This document shows, one piece after another, positions 34,469 to 42,584 of a stretch of DNA of 64,000 bases (its first letter is position 1; every line of letters begins with the position of its first letter). The stretch lies in contig OZ244625.1 of NCBI GenBank assembly GCA_965218555.1, forward strand, positions 2,046,001 through 2,110,000, in the 5' to 3' direction. Below the pieces are notes generated by a model. The model was not told the origin of the DNA, did no database searches, and was given only the letters and a program-made list of their open reading frames with translations. The translations under genes and the position numbers were made by a program. Origin of the DNA: JAPPLB01 sp965218555. GTDB lineage: Bacteria > Acidobacteriota > Terriglobia > Bryobacterales > UBA6623.

Positions 34469-35800
34469 GTGCAAGAAACCGTTACCCGGTCTCATCGGCG
34501 AGCGTCAGGCTTCGTCCTATTACTGCTCGTGCTGGGAGCTTGCGGGGGTGCGGGCTCCGATGTTCGCTCGATCACGATTCTGCACACGACTGATTTGCAT
34601 GCGCGCTTTCTGCCTGACGCAGAAGGCCGGGGCGGTTTCGCCTACGTTGCGGCGGCCATCAAGCAGGAGAGGGCGAATGCGCCTGCATCGACGATCGTGC
34701 TCCACGCCGGCGATTTCGTTCAGGGAACGCCGGTGTCGAGCATCTTCGAAGGGTTGCCGGTATGGGAAGTCGCGAATCATCTCGGCATTGACGTGAACAC
34801 ATTGGGAAATCACGAATTCGACTACGGGTGGCAAAAGATCCCCGAGTTCTTGGCGAAGGCCGAGTTCTCCACCGTGACCGCCAATCTCGTCGACTCTGAC
34901 GGTCGCCTGATGACCGGCGAGGGGTATGTGGTCCGTGAGATCAACGGAGTTCGACTGGCGATCATCGGTGCGATTACCGCCAGGCTTCCGGAGATCACAA
35001 AAACAGCGTTTCGAGGGCCTTGGCGAGCTCTACCGGTCGCCGGCACGGTCCAGCGCCAAGCCCGGGCATTGCAGGACGAGGTGGATCTCGTCGTGGTGCT
35101 TTCCCACACTTTCGACAACGAAGACGACGAGGTGCTGGATCAGGCGGTCGATGTGGACGTCGTCGTATCTGGGCACAATCACGGTGGCCAGAACGAAGTG
35201 AAGGACCGGAACGGCCGTCCGTGTGTCAAGGTCCGGGCCTATGGGCGTGAACTGGGGAAGCTCACACTTGAAGTGGATACGGCGAACGACCGGGTCGTCT
35301 CTTACGACTGGGTGCGGATTCCGATCACGCGTGATGCGTATGCTCCCGACCCCGAGGTGGCGAAACGGGTCGACGAATGGGAATCGAAAGTCTCCGAGAT
35401 CGTCGATGTGCCGATCGGCCGCGCGGAACGACAACTCGGTAGTCGCGAACTCAGACCCCTTATCGAAAAGGTGATGCGGGAAGCAGTGGGCGCGGATATC
35501 GCCTACATGAATCGAGGCGGCATCCGTGACAGACTGCCCGAAGGAGAGCTCCTGGCGCGGCATGTCTGGAACGTACTGCCCTTCGGCAACAGCATCTACG
35601 TAGGCAGCTTCAAAGGGAGCTCATTGCCGCAACAACTGAGCGGGATCTCGGTCGATCCAGGAAGGGAGTATGTCGTCGCGACGAACAGCTTCATCGGAGA
35701 TCGGTGGATCGAGAACGGTTTCAAACTTGAGGACCGCGGCATCCTCGTACGTGACGCCCTGATCGACTGGATCAAACGGTCAAGGGTCGTGGGCGACTAG
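34469..35800 (+). CDS. Bifunctional metallophosphatase/5'-nucleotidase (UshA-like), predicted lipoprotein
   Basis: 443 residues starting at GTG 34469. The signal segment ends in LVLGACGG, a good lipobox. The metallophosphatase domain has TTDLHARFLPD, VLHAGDFVQGTP, GNHEFDYGW, VVVLSHT and VVSGHNHGG; a shorter C-terminal 5'-nucleotidase domain follows (YMNRGGIRDRLPEGELLARH, VWNVLPFGNSIYVG). At 443 residues it is shorter than the 550-residue E. coli UshA, mainly in the C-terminal domain. It would release phosphate from nucleotides in the envelope. The TAG stop continues into CCTGCCTTTG, resembling the repeat tip. Confidence 0.88.
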   Translation: MQETVTRSHRRASGFVLLLLVLGACGGAGSDVRSITILHTTDLHARFLPDAEGRGGFAYVAAAIKQERANAPASTIVLHAGDFVQGTPVSSIFEGLPVWEVANHLGIDVNTLGNHEFDYGWQKIPEFLAKAEFSTVTANLVDSDGRLMTGEGYVVREINGVRLAIIGAITARLPEITKTAFRGPWRALPVAGTVQRQARALQDEVDLVVVLSHTFDNEDDEVLDQAVDVDVVVSGHNHGGQNEVKDRNGRPCVKVRAYGRELGKLTLEVDTANDRVVSYDWVRIPITRDAYAPDPEVAKRVDEWESKVSEIVDVPIGRAERQLGSRELRPLIEKVMREAVGADIAYMNRGGIRDRLPEGELLARHVWNVLPFGNSIYVGSFKGSSLPQQLSGISVDPGREYVVATNSFIGDRWIENGFKLEDRGILVRDALIDWIKRSRVVGD

Positions 35801-35831
35801 CCTGCCTTTGCGTCTTTGTGAGCAGCTCGCC

Positions 35832-36758
35832 TCAACCGAGGCCGAGAATCTTCGCTCCGTTCCCCCAGACAATCTTCCGGTAAGCTTCGTCGTTGGGCGC
35901 GAGGTTCCTGAGCGCGGCGAGACAGGTGGCGCCGATGCACTGGTTGTCCCCCCGGCCGGCGCCCCTGCCGTCGTGGCACGGACAGTCGCTTCCCCAAACC
36001 AGCTTGTCCTGATGGCGATCGACAAAACCTCTTGCGAACTCTTCGTCGCGAGTCATGGCATTGCGCCCGGACCCCGCCGAGAGGTCACCGTAGATGTTGG
36101 GGTAGTCGGCGAGTAAACGATCGGTCAGGCCACCCGGCTTGACAAGGCCTTTCGGATACATGTCGGTCTGCTCCAAGCCGGCATCGATGTTGCCCCACCA
36201 CGTCTGCGCGTGGCCGAGGAAGGTGACCTCCTGATACGCTTCCAGAATCTTGTGGAAGTTCTGGAGGCCCAGGTTGTACATCTCGTGCTCGAAGTGGACC
36301 AGCACCGGGACATTCCGCTCGCGGGCAAGACCGAAGATCCGGTGCATTTCTCTACCGTCAATCGCTACTTTGAACTTCTGCTCGCCAATGCCTGCTGCGC
36401 CGGCATCGAGATGACCGGCCAGGATAGCAACAGCGTCATCCACCGCGGCATCCGCATTCGCGAAGAGAACGAACTGATCGGGGTGGGCCTCGGCGAGCTC
36501 CGCGCATTGCTCGTTGCCGCCGATCCGTTCGAGCATCCAACCCTCACCGGGCAAGAGCACGGTTTTCGTGACGCCCAATTCTTTCTGATGAGCCAGGAGC
36601 TGTTCGTTCGTCCGCCCGGTGTGGAGAGTGTGGCAGTGGAAGTCGAGAATCGTCTGCGCTGCTGCCGCTGCGGGTTCGCTGCCGGAAGGGTCAGAGGAGC
36701 AGGCGGCTGCGCCTGCCGCGGCGGCGAGGAAAGTCCTGCGAGAAAAAGAACGCGCCAT
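35832..36758 (-). CDS. Exported amidohydrolase-2 family protein
   Basis: From ATG 36758, 308 residues; a TTG one codon earlier is also possible. The N-terminus SFSRRTFLAAAAGAAACSS combines a twin-arginine motif and a lipobox. ILDFHCHTLH carries the HxH metal pair, VLVHFEHEM and TFLGHAQTWWG the further histidines, and LVWGSDCPCHDG the terminal aspartate of a TIM-barrel amidohydrolase. The exact reaction (decarboxylase, lactonase or hydrolase) is unknown. It converges with the nucleotidase gene, 31 bases apart. Confidence 0.82.
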   Translation of the reverse strand: MARSFSRRTFLAAAAGAAACSSDPSGSEPAAAAAQTILDFHCHTLHTGRTNEQLLAHQKELGVTKTVLLPGEGWMLERIGGNEQCAELAEAHPDQFVLFANADAAVDDAVAILAGHLDAGAAGIGEQKFKVAIDGREMHRIFGLARERNVPVLVHFEHEMYNLGLQNFHKILEAYQEVTFLGHAQTWWGNIDAGLEQTDMYPKGLVKPGGLTDRLLADYPNIYGDLSAGSGRNAMTRDEEFARGFVDRHQDKLVWGSDCPCHDGRGAGRGDNQCIGATCLAALRNLAPNDEAYRKIVWGNGAKILGLG

Positions 36759-36781
36759 CAACAGCCTCCGGCGCCATTATA

Positions 36782-37160
36782 GGCGCTTGGTGAGAAAAAC
36801 AGGTTGTCCAGAGCCGGCAGTCTGCTGGCTTTTGGATTTTGGGTATTGCCGTGATGACGCTGTCGTTTCCGGAAGTTGAGAGAGAGGTTAGGCGAAGCGG
36901 CCGGAGGGGTTCGGAGAGATTGATGGGTCGGGCGAGTGGCGGCGCTACCGTGTCGTGGCCGGGCTTTGGAATGGGCTTCGAACGTCCTCGATTCGTTCAT
37001 GTAAGTCACGCAGCTCAGCAGGGAATGCGTCGAGTGCCACGGGCGGAGTGGCGGTCAATGGCGTAGCGATACTCTCTGTCGAGGGTGCCAAAGTCGGTAG
37101 CGCCACAAAGTTGTCCGACACCGTAGCGGCCCGTATCATAAAGACATTCAGGGACCGGGA
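36782..37160. other. Intergenic region before argC
   Basis: Nearly 380 bases without a supported gene. Open frames on the minus strand here are extensions of argC shadows. I find no clear promoter boxes or arginine-repressor-like site by eye. Confidence 0.45.
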
Positions 37161-38171
37161 ATGGGTGACAAGATACGCGCCGGCATCGTCGGCTTCACAG
37201 GCTACAGCGGCGCGGAACTCGTGAAGATTCTCGAGCGCCACCGCCAGGTCGAGCCGGTTCTGCTCGAGCACCGGACTCGAACCGACGGCGAGACAGGTTT
37301 CCTCGACGACTATCTGCAGCGGCTGCCGTGGGGGGACGACGCGCTGCAGGATGGCGGACTCGCCGTGGTTTTCTTTGCAACGCCGCATGAGGTTTCCCTG
37401 GAACTTGTGCCGAAGGCTCTCGACGCGGGGCTGAAGGTCATCGACCTGAGCGGCGCTTTTCGGCTGCGGACGGTCGGTAATTACCAGCGCTGGTACAACC
37501 TCGAACATAACCGCCCCGATCTGCTCGCCGAAGCGGTTTACGGTTTGCCCGAGTACTTCCGCAACGTGACGAAGGTCGCGCGTCTGGTGTCGAACCCGGG
37601 CTGTTACCCAACGGCCGCCAACCTGTCCCTGCGGCCGCTGGTTATCGAAGGGGTGCTGGACCGCGAGGCAGGTGTGATCTGTGACGCCAAGTCAGGAGTC
37701 AGCGGCGCGGGTAAGAAGCTCTCCCCCAGGACTCATTTTTCGGCGGTGACCGAGAATTTCAGCGCCTACGCCGTGTTGGTGCATCGACATGTCCCTGAGT
37801 TGCTGCTCACATCCGACGTGGAGGAAGACGAGCTGAGCTTCACCGCGCAGTTGCTACCGGTGCATCGAGGGATCCTCGAGACGATCTACGTCCGCACGTC
37901 GGAATCGATGAGCTACGACGAGATTGCGGCGATCTACCGCAAGGTCTACAAAGACGAGCCCTTCGTCCGGATCTTTCCCGAAGGCGAGTTGCCCGATCTG
38001 CAGACCGTCAACTACACCAACTTCTGCGACATCGGGATCAAGGCGGACCCGAAGACGAAGCGGGTCGTCATCGTGGCGGCAATCGACAATCTCGTCAAGG
38101 GCGCTGCGGGCCAAGCCGTACAGAACATGAACCTCATGCTGGGGCTTCCCGAGACGGAAGCCCTCCTGTAG
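37161..38171 (+). CDS. argC: N-acetyl-gamma-glutamyl-phosphate reductase
   Basis: 336 residues. The N-terminal NADP fold begins RAGIVGFTGYSGAELVKILERH; VSNPGCYPTAANLSL contains the active-site cysteine; VSGAGKKLSPRTHFSAVTENFSAY and the HRHVPE histidine complete the site. It reduces N-acetylglutamyl phosphate to the semialdehyde, the third step of arginine synthesis. argB follows after 42 bases. The remaining arg genes are not in the window. Confidence 0.95.
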   Translation: MGDKIRAGIVGFTGYSGAELVKILERHRQVEPVLLEHRTRTDGETGFLDDYLQRLPWGDDALQDGGLAVVFFATPHEVSLELVPKALDAGLKVIDLSGAFRLRTVGNYQRWYNLEHNRPDLLAEAVYGLPEYFRNVTKVARLVSNPGCYPTAANLSLRPLVIEGVLDREAGVICDAKSGVSGAGKKLSPRTHFSAVTENFSAYAVLVHRHVPELLLTSDVEEDELSFTAQLLPVHRGILETIYVRTSESMSYDEIAAIYRKVYKDEPFVRIFPEGELPDLQTVNYTNFCDIGIKADPKTKRVVIVAAIDNLVKGAAGQAVQNMNLMLGLPETEALL

Positions 38172-38213
38172 TCCCCGCCGCCCCATCTGCAGCCCATTTC
38201 GGAGTCTCGTTTC

Positions 38214-38996
38214 GTGAAACTTCTCATCAAGATTGGGGGTGCCCATATCGACACCTCCGAAAGCAGGCTGTCCGTGGCGGAGAAGCTGGCGGCCGTCGTC
38301 AAGGCAGGACACCAGACTGTCGTTGTCCATGGGGGAGGAAAGCAGCTCAGCCGCTACTTGCGGGAGCACGGGATCGAGAGCGAGTTTCGCGGCGGCTTTC
38401 GCGTAACGCCGCCGCACATCCTTGATGCCGTGATCCGAACACTCGCCGGCTTGGTGAACCATCGACTGGTGGCCGCGCTGCAACAGCAAGGGGTGCGCGC
38501 CGTCGGTCTATCGGGCATCGATGCCGGGCTGGTTCAGGCGCGCCGGCTTTCCGAGGAACTCGGAGCCGTGGGCGAGGTGGAGCAAGTCGACGCCTCCGTG
38601 ATCGAGTTGCTCAGCGCCAACGGCTATCTGCCCACGGTGGCCTGCATCGCCGGCGGCCGGCAAGGGGCGGTCTTCAACGTCAACGCCGACCAGATGGCGG
38701 TCGCCTGCGCGGGCGGATTCAAAGCGGATCGACTGGTCTTTCTCACCGATGTAGAGGGTGTGCTCGACGGCGAGGGCCGGCGCATCGGCACGCTCCCTTC
38801 CGACGAAGCCCTGCGCCTCATCGAAACCGGTGTCGCCAAGGGCGGCATGGAGGCAAAGCTGCGCGCCGCCGTGGCTGGAATCGCCCGAGGCATTCCGGAA
38901 GTACGAATCGTCGCCGGAGCCGAGCCGCGAGTGCTGGAACGCCTGCTGCAAGGGCAGAATCTGGGCACGGCTCTCATTCCTCCCAAGGCCGACTGA
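38214..38996 (+). CDS. argB: Acetylglutamate kinase
   Basis: 260 residues from GTG 38214. Amino-acid-kinase fold: KLLIKIGGAHID binds ATP phosphates, VVVHGGGKQLSRYL follows, and FRGGFRVTPPHILDAVI and GGRQGAVFNVNADQMAVACA bind substrate. It phosphorylates N-acetylglutamate before ArgC acts. The length equals the short E. coli type, without the N-terminal helix found in arginine-sensitive hexameric enzymes, so feedback inhibition is not indicated. Confidence 0.93.
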   Translation: MKLLIKIGGAHIDTSESRLSVAEKLAAVVKAGHQTVVVHGGGKQLSRYLREHGIESEFRGGFRVTPPHILDAVIRTLAGLVNHRLVAALQQQGVRAVGLSGIDAGLVQARRLSEELGAVGEVEQVDASVIELLSANGYLPTVACIAGGRQGAVFNVNADQMAVACAGGFKADRLVFLTDVEGVLDGEGRRIGTLPSDEALRLIETGVAKGGMEAKLRAAVAGIARGIPEVRIVAGAEPRVLERLLQGQNLGTALIPPKAD

Positions 38997-39156
38997 GGGG
39001 CAGGTATTCCGAAAGCGGCTGAAAGACGGCGGCAAGGTGAACGTGTAAGGGCATCGCGTCCTCACAGCGGACTTCTGATCCAGCACGGGGTTGGACCGTG
39101 GGCTGGCGCTGCTCCCGAACGGCCGCGCGGCGGCCCGAACCGAACGCGGGCAACCG

Positions 39157-39525
39157 TGTCAACGCAATATAGAACATTCCCCTTTCTCAGCATGGGTTCA
39201 TTTTGCGTTCGCCGCAGCGGAAGCAGCCCGGAGGGCGACTGGAGCTGCGGTGAACGGCGCTCGTCGTGAGGCCGACCGAGAACGGCGGACGGTGCGCGGA
39301 CACTTGCTCAGGGGCAATATTTTGCCGAGCAATTCCGGGCAATTCCGGGCAATTCCGGGCAGGGAAGCAGTGACTTGCCGGCGGGAAGTCGATCTGGATT
39401 CCCGCCTCCCTGTCGTCATGCTATGCAGGCCGGAGCGGCAAAAACAAGACTGAAGGGCTTCAGTCCTTCGAGCCGAAGGGCAACGTTCTGCTTTGCTCAC
39501 CAGGGGAACTTCTCACATGGCGCCG
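39157..39525. mobile_element. Collapsed IS21-like element: both ends, no transposase
   Basis: The left end has GTCAACGCAATATAGAACATTCCCC-type sequence in pieces (CAATATAGAACATTCCCC, then TCAGCATGGGTTC, GCCGCAGCGGAAG). The right end, from about 39388, has TGTCGTCATGCTATGCAGG, AAAACAAGACTGAAGGGC and AACGTTCTGC...CCAGGGGAAC. Only about 370 bp separate the outer edges, so istA and istB are deleted. It is a miniature derivative. Confidence 0.65.
39331..39360. repeat. Three tandem 10-bp units
   Basis: AATTCCGGGC is repeated exactly three times inside the collapsed IS21-like element. Confidence 0.9.
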
Positions 39526-39583
39526 ACACTACGCGGGGTACCGCAGCCCTCGATCAGGGGCTCTGATAGCATGATGGCTGACC

Positions 39584-39883
39584 ATGCCCTTTACGCGCTG
39601 GGGAGGCTTGGGAGCGATCGCTCTGCAGGAAGCCAGGAAGTTCGGGGTCAAGCTCCTGCAGGTTGCGCGGGAACTGTTCCATCAGATTGTGGGCTTCATC
39701 TTCATTGCCTTCGCGCTCTTGGCCACATTCGGAGCCGGAGGGCTGATCCCCACTTTTCAGCAAATCGATCGCGACCCCACTAACTTCGGGCGCGTCGTGG
39801 CCCTGGTGGCCTTCGTGATCATATTTGGGGGCTTCGGAGTCTCCTCTTTCCGACGCGCGCGTCGTGTTTCGCGGGGGAGATAG
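39584..39883 (+). CDS. Small membrane protein, unknown family
   Basis: 99 residues. An amphipathic N-terminal part (LQEARKFGVKLLQVARELFHQ) leads to one membrane helix (IVGFIFIAFALLATFGAGGLI) and a second (VVALVAFVIIFGGFGVSSF), with a basic end (RRARRVSRGR). It precedes the mutase gene by 3 bases and could be cotranscribed with it. I do not recognise the family. Confidence 0.6.
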   Translation: MPFTRWGGLGAIALQEARKFGVKLLQVARELFHQIVGFIFIAFALLATFGAGGLIPTFQQIDRDPTNFGRVVALVAFVIIFGGFGVSSFRRARRVSRGR

Positions 39884-39886
39884 GAC

Positions 39887-41443
39887 GTGTTCCGGCCCCT
39901 CGGCGAGCCGATGAGCGATCCCGCGGCCAGTGATGAGTCTCTCGGGCTGCCGGGCGCCTTTCCCTACACCCGCGGCATCTATCCGGGGATGTACCGGGAT
40001 CGTCTCTGGACGATGCGGCAGTACGCCGGTCTCGGCGACGCGGCGGAATCGAACCGGCGCTACCGCTATCTTCTTTCGCAGGGCATCACGGGCTTGTCAG
40101 TCGCCTTCGACCTGCCGACGCAGATGGGCTACGACTCGGACCATCCCCGGTCGCTGGGCGAAGTGGGCAGAGCAGGTGTTGCGATCAGCTCCCTGCACGA
40201 CATCGAGCAACTTTTTGACCGCATCCCGCTGGGTGATGTCTCGACCTCCATGACGATCAACGCGACGGCGAGCATACTGTTGGCGCTCTACGTCGCGGCG
40301 GCCCGCAAGCAGGGGGTCGAGACGAGCAGGCTGCGGGGGACGGTCCAGAACGATGTCCTCAAGGAATACATCGCTCGAGGCACCTACATTTATCCCCCGC
40401 AAGCCTCGATGCGGATCGTGACGGATCTGTTCGCCTGGGCCGGCAGGGAACTGCCGAAATGGAATGTGATCTCGATCAGCGGCTACCACATGAGGGAGGC
40501 CGGTGCGACCGCGCCTCAAGAAGTGGCTTTCACTCTGGGAAACGCATTCGCCTACATCGAGGCCGCGCTGTCGTCGGGGCTGGACATCGACGATTTCGCT
40601 CCGCGATTATCGTTCTTCTTCAGCGCCGACCGCGATTTCCTGGAGGAGATCGCGAAGTTTCGAGCGGCCCGGCGCCTCTACGCCCGCTCCATGAGAGAGC
40701 GCTTTCGTCCCGACAACGAGGCGTCCTTGCGGATGCGCTTCCATGTGCAGACGGCCGGCTCTTCGCTTACCGCGCAGCAACCTTATGTCAACGTCGTGCG
40801 CACGGCCTGCGAGGCGCTGGCCGCGGTGTTGGGCGGCGCGCAGTCCCTCCACACGAACGGCTTCGACGAGGCTCTCGCTTTGCCGACCGAGCAGGCCGCC
40901 AAGCTGGCGCTGCGAACGCAACAGGTGATTGCTGAAGAAACCGGCGTTGTGAATACGGCGGACCCGGTTGCCGGGTCGTACGAAATCGAGCGTCTGACGG
41001 ACAGAATCGAAGAAGAAGCGAGGGAATATCTCGCCCGGATCAACGCTCTGGGTGGGATGCTGAGCGCGATCGAGCAGGGCTATGTGCAGCGCGAAATCGA
41101 GAACGCGGCCTACGATTTCCAAAGAAGCGTTGAGTCGGGGGAGCGAAAGGTTGTCGGCGTCAATGCTTTCCAGTCCGAGAAAAAAGAGTCTGTTCCGACG
41201 GTGAAGATCGATCCCGAGTTGGAAGAGCGGCGCCGGGAAGAGCTCGAAACGTTGCGGCTTTCGCGCGGCTCGGCGCAGGTGGAGCGCGGCTTGGAGGCCC
41301 TGGCGGAGGGCGCGCGGGGGGACGCCAATCTGATGCCGTTGATCCTGGACGCGGTCGGGAGCTATGCTACGCTCGGTGAGGTTTCCGACGCACTGCGAAG
41401 TGTCTTCGGTGAGCACCAGGGTGCAGGACGGTTTAACGCGTAA
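39887..41443 (+). CDS. Acyl-CoA mutase large subunit (methylmalonyl-CoA mutase type)
   Basis: 518 residues from GTG 39887, preceded by GGGGGAGA; ATG 39911 is an alternative. Like the gene at 23635 it encodes only the catalytic barrel half. Motifs: PGAFPYTRGIYPGMY, GLSVAFDLPTQMGYDSDHP, YIYPPQASMRIVTD, ISGYHMREAGATAPQEV and GGAQSLHTNGFDEALALP. Here the discriminating residue is Tyr (TMRQYAGL) as in methylmalonyl-CoA mutases, unlike the Phe of the other copy. It needs a B12 subunit, presumably the one at 27008. Substrate assignment is an inference. Confidence 0.86.
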   Translation: MFRPLGEPMSDPAASDESLGLPGAFPYTRGIYPGMYRDRLWTMRQYAGLGDAAESNRRYRYLLSQGITGLSVAFDLPTQMGYDSDHPRSLGEVGRAGVAISSLHDIEQLFDRIPLGDVSTSMTINATASILLALYVAAARKQGVETSRLRGTVQNDVLKEYIARGTYIYPPQASMRIVTDLFAWAGRELPKWNVISISGYHMREAGATAPQEVAFTLGNAFAYIEAALSSGLDIDDFAPRLSFFFSADRDFLEEIAKFRAARRLYARSMRERFRPDNEASLRMRFHVQTAGSSLTAQQPYVNVVRTACEALAAVLGGAQSLHTNGFDEALALPTEQAAKLALRTQQVIAEETGVVNTADPVAGSYEIERLTDRIEEEAREYLARINALGGMLSAIEQGYVQREIENAAYDFQRSVESGERKVVGVNAFQSEKKESVPTVKIDPELEERRREELETLRLSRGSAQVERGLEALAEGARGDANLMPLILDAVGSYATLGEVSDALRSVFGEHQGAGRFNA

Positions 41444-41534
41444 CCGTTTCCGGGCGCGGCTGCGTCTGTGAAAGGTAGGGTGAAATCCGGTTGAGCGTGA
41501 GATAATCAGACAGACTCTTGAGAGGTGCAAAGCG

Positions 41535-42356
41535 GTGAAACCGATCTCGTTGTTCAAGACAGCCTTGTTCCTTCTGGTCGTGGCGGCTCTGGCCGCCCCG
41601 CCGCCTGCCGTCGCGGCCGACGCCGGCACGGTCGGTCTGCCCATGCCCGTCGAGCAGTTGATCGATCAGTTCGTCGCCAAGGAAACCGAATTCGCCCGCG
41701 CCCGCGACAACTACACTTACCGGCAAACGGTCAAGATCCTGGAGTACACCGATTCGGGAAGCGTGCGGGGCAGGTACGAGCTGGTGCAGGACGTCATCTT
41801 CAGCTCTGACGGCAAGCGGAACGAGCGGGTGGTCTATTCACCAGTGCCAACGCTCCGCAACATCATCCTCACGCCGCAGGACATGCAGGACCTGCGCGAT
41901 GTGCAGCCTTTCGTCATGACGACTTCCGAGCGCCCCGATTACAACGTCCGATATATCGGCCCGGAACAGGTTGACGAGATCGAGACCTACGTTTTCGCTA
42001 TCAAGCCGAAGAAACTCGAGAAGGGGAAACGCTACTTCGAGGGGCAAATCTGGGTCGACCAGCGTGACCTGCAGATCGTCAAGACCTACGGCAAGGGCGT
42101 GGGCTTGCTCAAAAAGAAAGAAGACAATCAGTTCCCGCGCTTTGAGACCTACCGGGACCAGATTGACGGCAAGCACTGGTTTCCCGTGTACACGCGCGCT
42201 GATGACGTCCTGCACTTCAGGGGCGGCGACCAGCGCATCCGCATGATCATCAAGTACGAAGACTACAAGCAGTTCAAGAGCGACGCCGACATCATCTTCG
42301 GAGATATCGTCGACGAGACGAAGCAACCGGCCGAGACGCCGCCGTCTCAGCCCTAG
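41535..42356 (+). CDS. Exported LolA-fold-like protein (outer-membrane lipoprotein-sorting-like)
   Basis: 273 residues. A Sec signal peptide (LFLLVVAALAAPPPAVAA) is followed by a beta-rich domain with alternating strands: NYTYRQTVKILEYTDSG, YVFAIKPKKLEKGKRYFEG, QIWVDQRDLQIVKTYGKG and HWFPVYTRADDVLHF. Strand order and the IWVDxxDLQIVK motif resemble the LolA/LolB-like half-barrel family common in Acidobacteriota. Its partner and ligand are unknown. Transcribed alone, followed by 228 bases without a gene before hsdM. Confidence 0.65.
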   Translation: MKPISLFKTALFLLVVAALAAPPPAVAADAGTVGLPMPVEQLIDQFVAKETEFARARDNYTYRQTVKILEYTDSGSVRGRYELVQDVIFSSDGKRNERVVYSPVPTLRNIILTPQDMQDLRDVQPFVMTTSERPDYNVRYIGPEQVDEIETYVFAIKPKKLEKGKRYFEGQIWVDQRDLQIVKTYGKGVGLLKKKEDNQFPRFETYRDQIDGKHWFPVYTRADDVLHFRGGDQRIRMIIKYEDYKQFKSDADIIFGDIVDETKQPAETPPSQP

Positions 42357-42584
42357 CCGTCCGTGGCGAAGGTGGTCATTATCGGTAAGAGGGGCCGGCG
42401 CTTGGACAAAGGGACTTCGGCCCCGCAGTTACGTCCGCCTCATTCCGCCGCAATCATCCATATCTTGGAGATGAACGGCGAGAGTTGCCGCCGGCATCCG
42501 AGCCGGAGGAGTCGGAGCGAAAAACCGATCCGAGCGTGCCGCCCGGCCGGGTGTAAAAAACCGGCGGAGCTATAGAGAAGCCCC

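Noticed and set aside
39331..39360. CRISPR-like array
   Set aside because: Units are 10 bases in direct contact without spacers; no cas gene is nearby.
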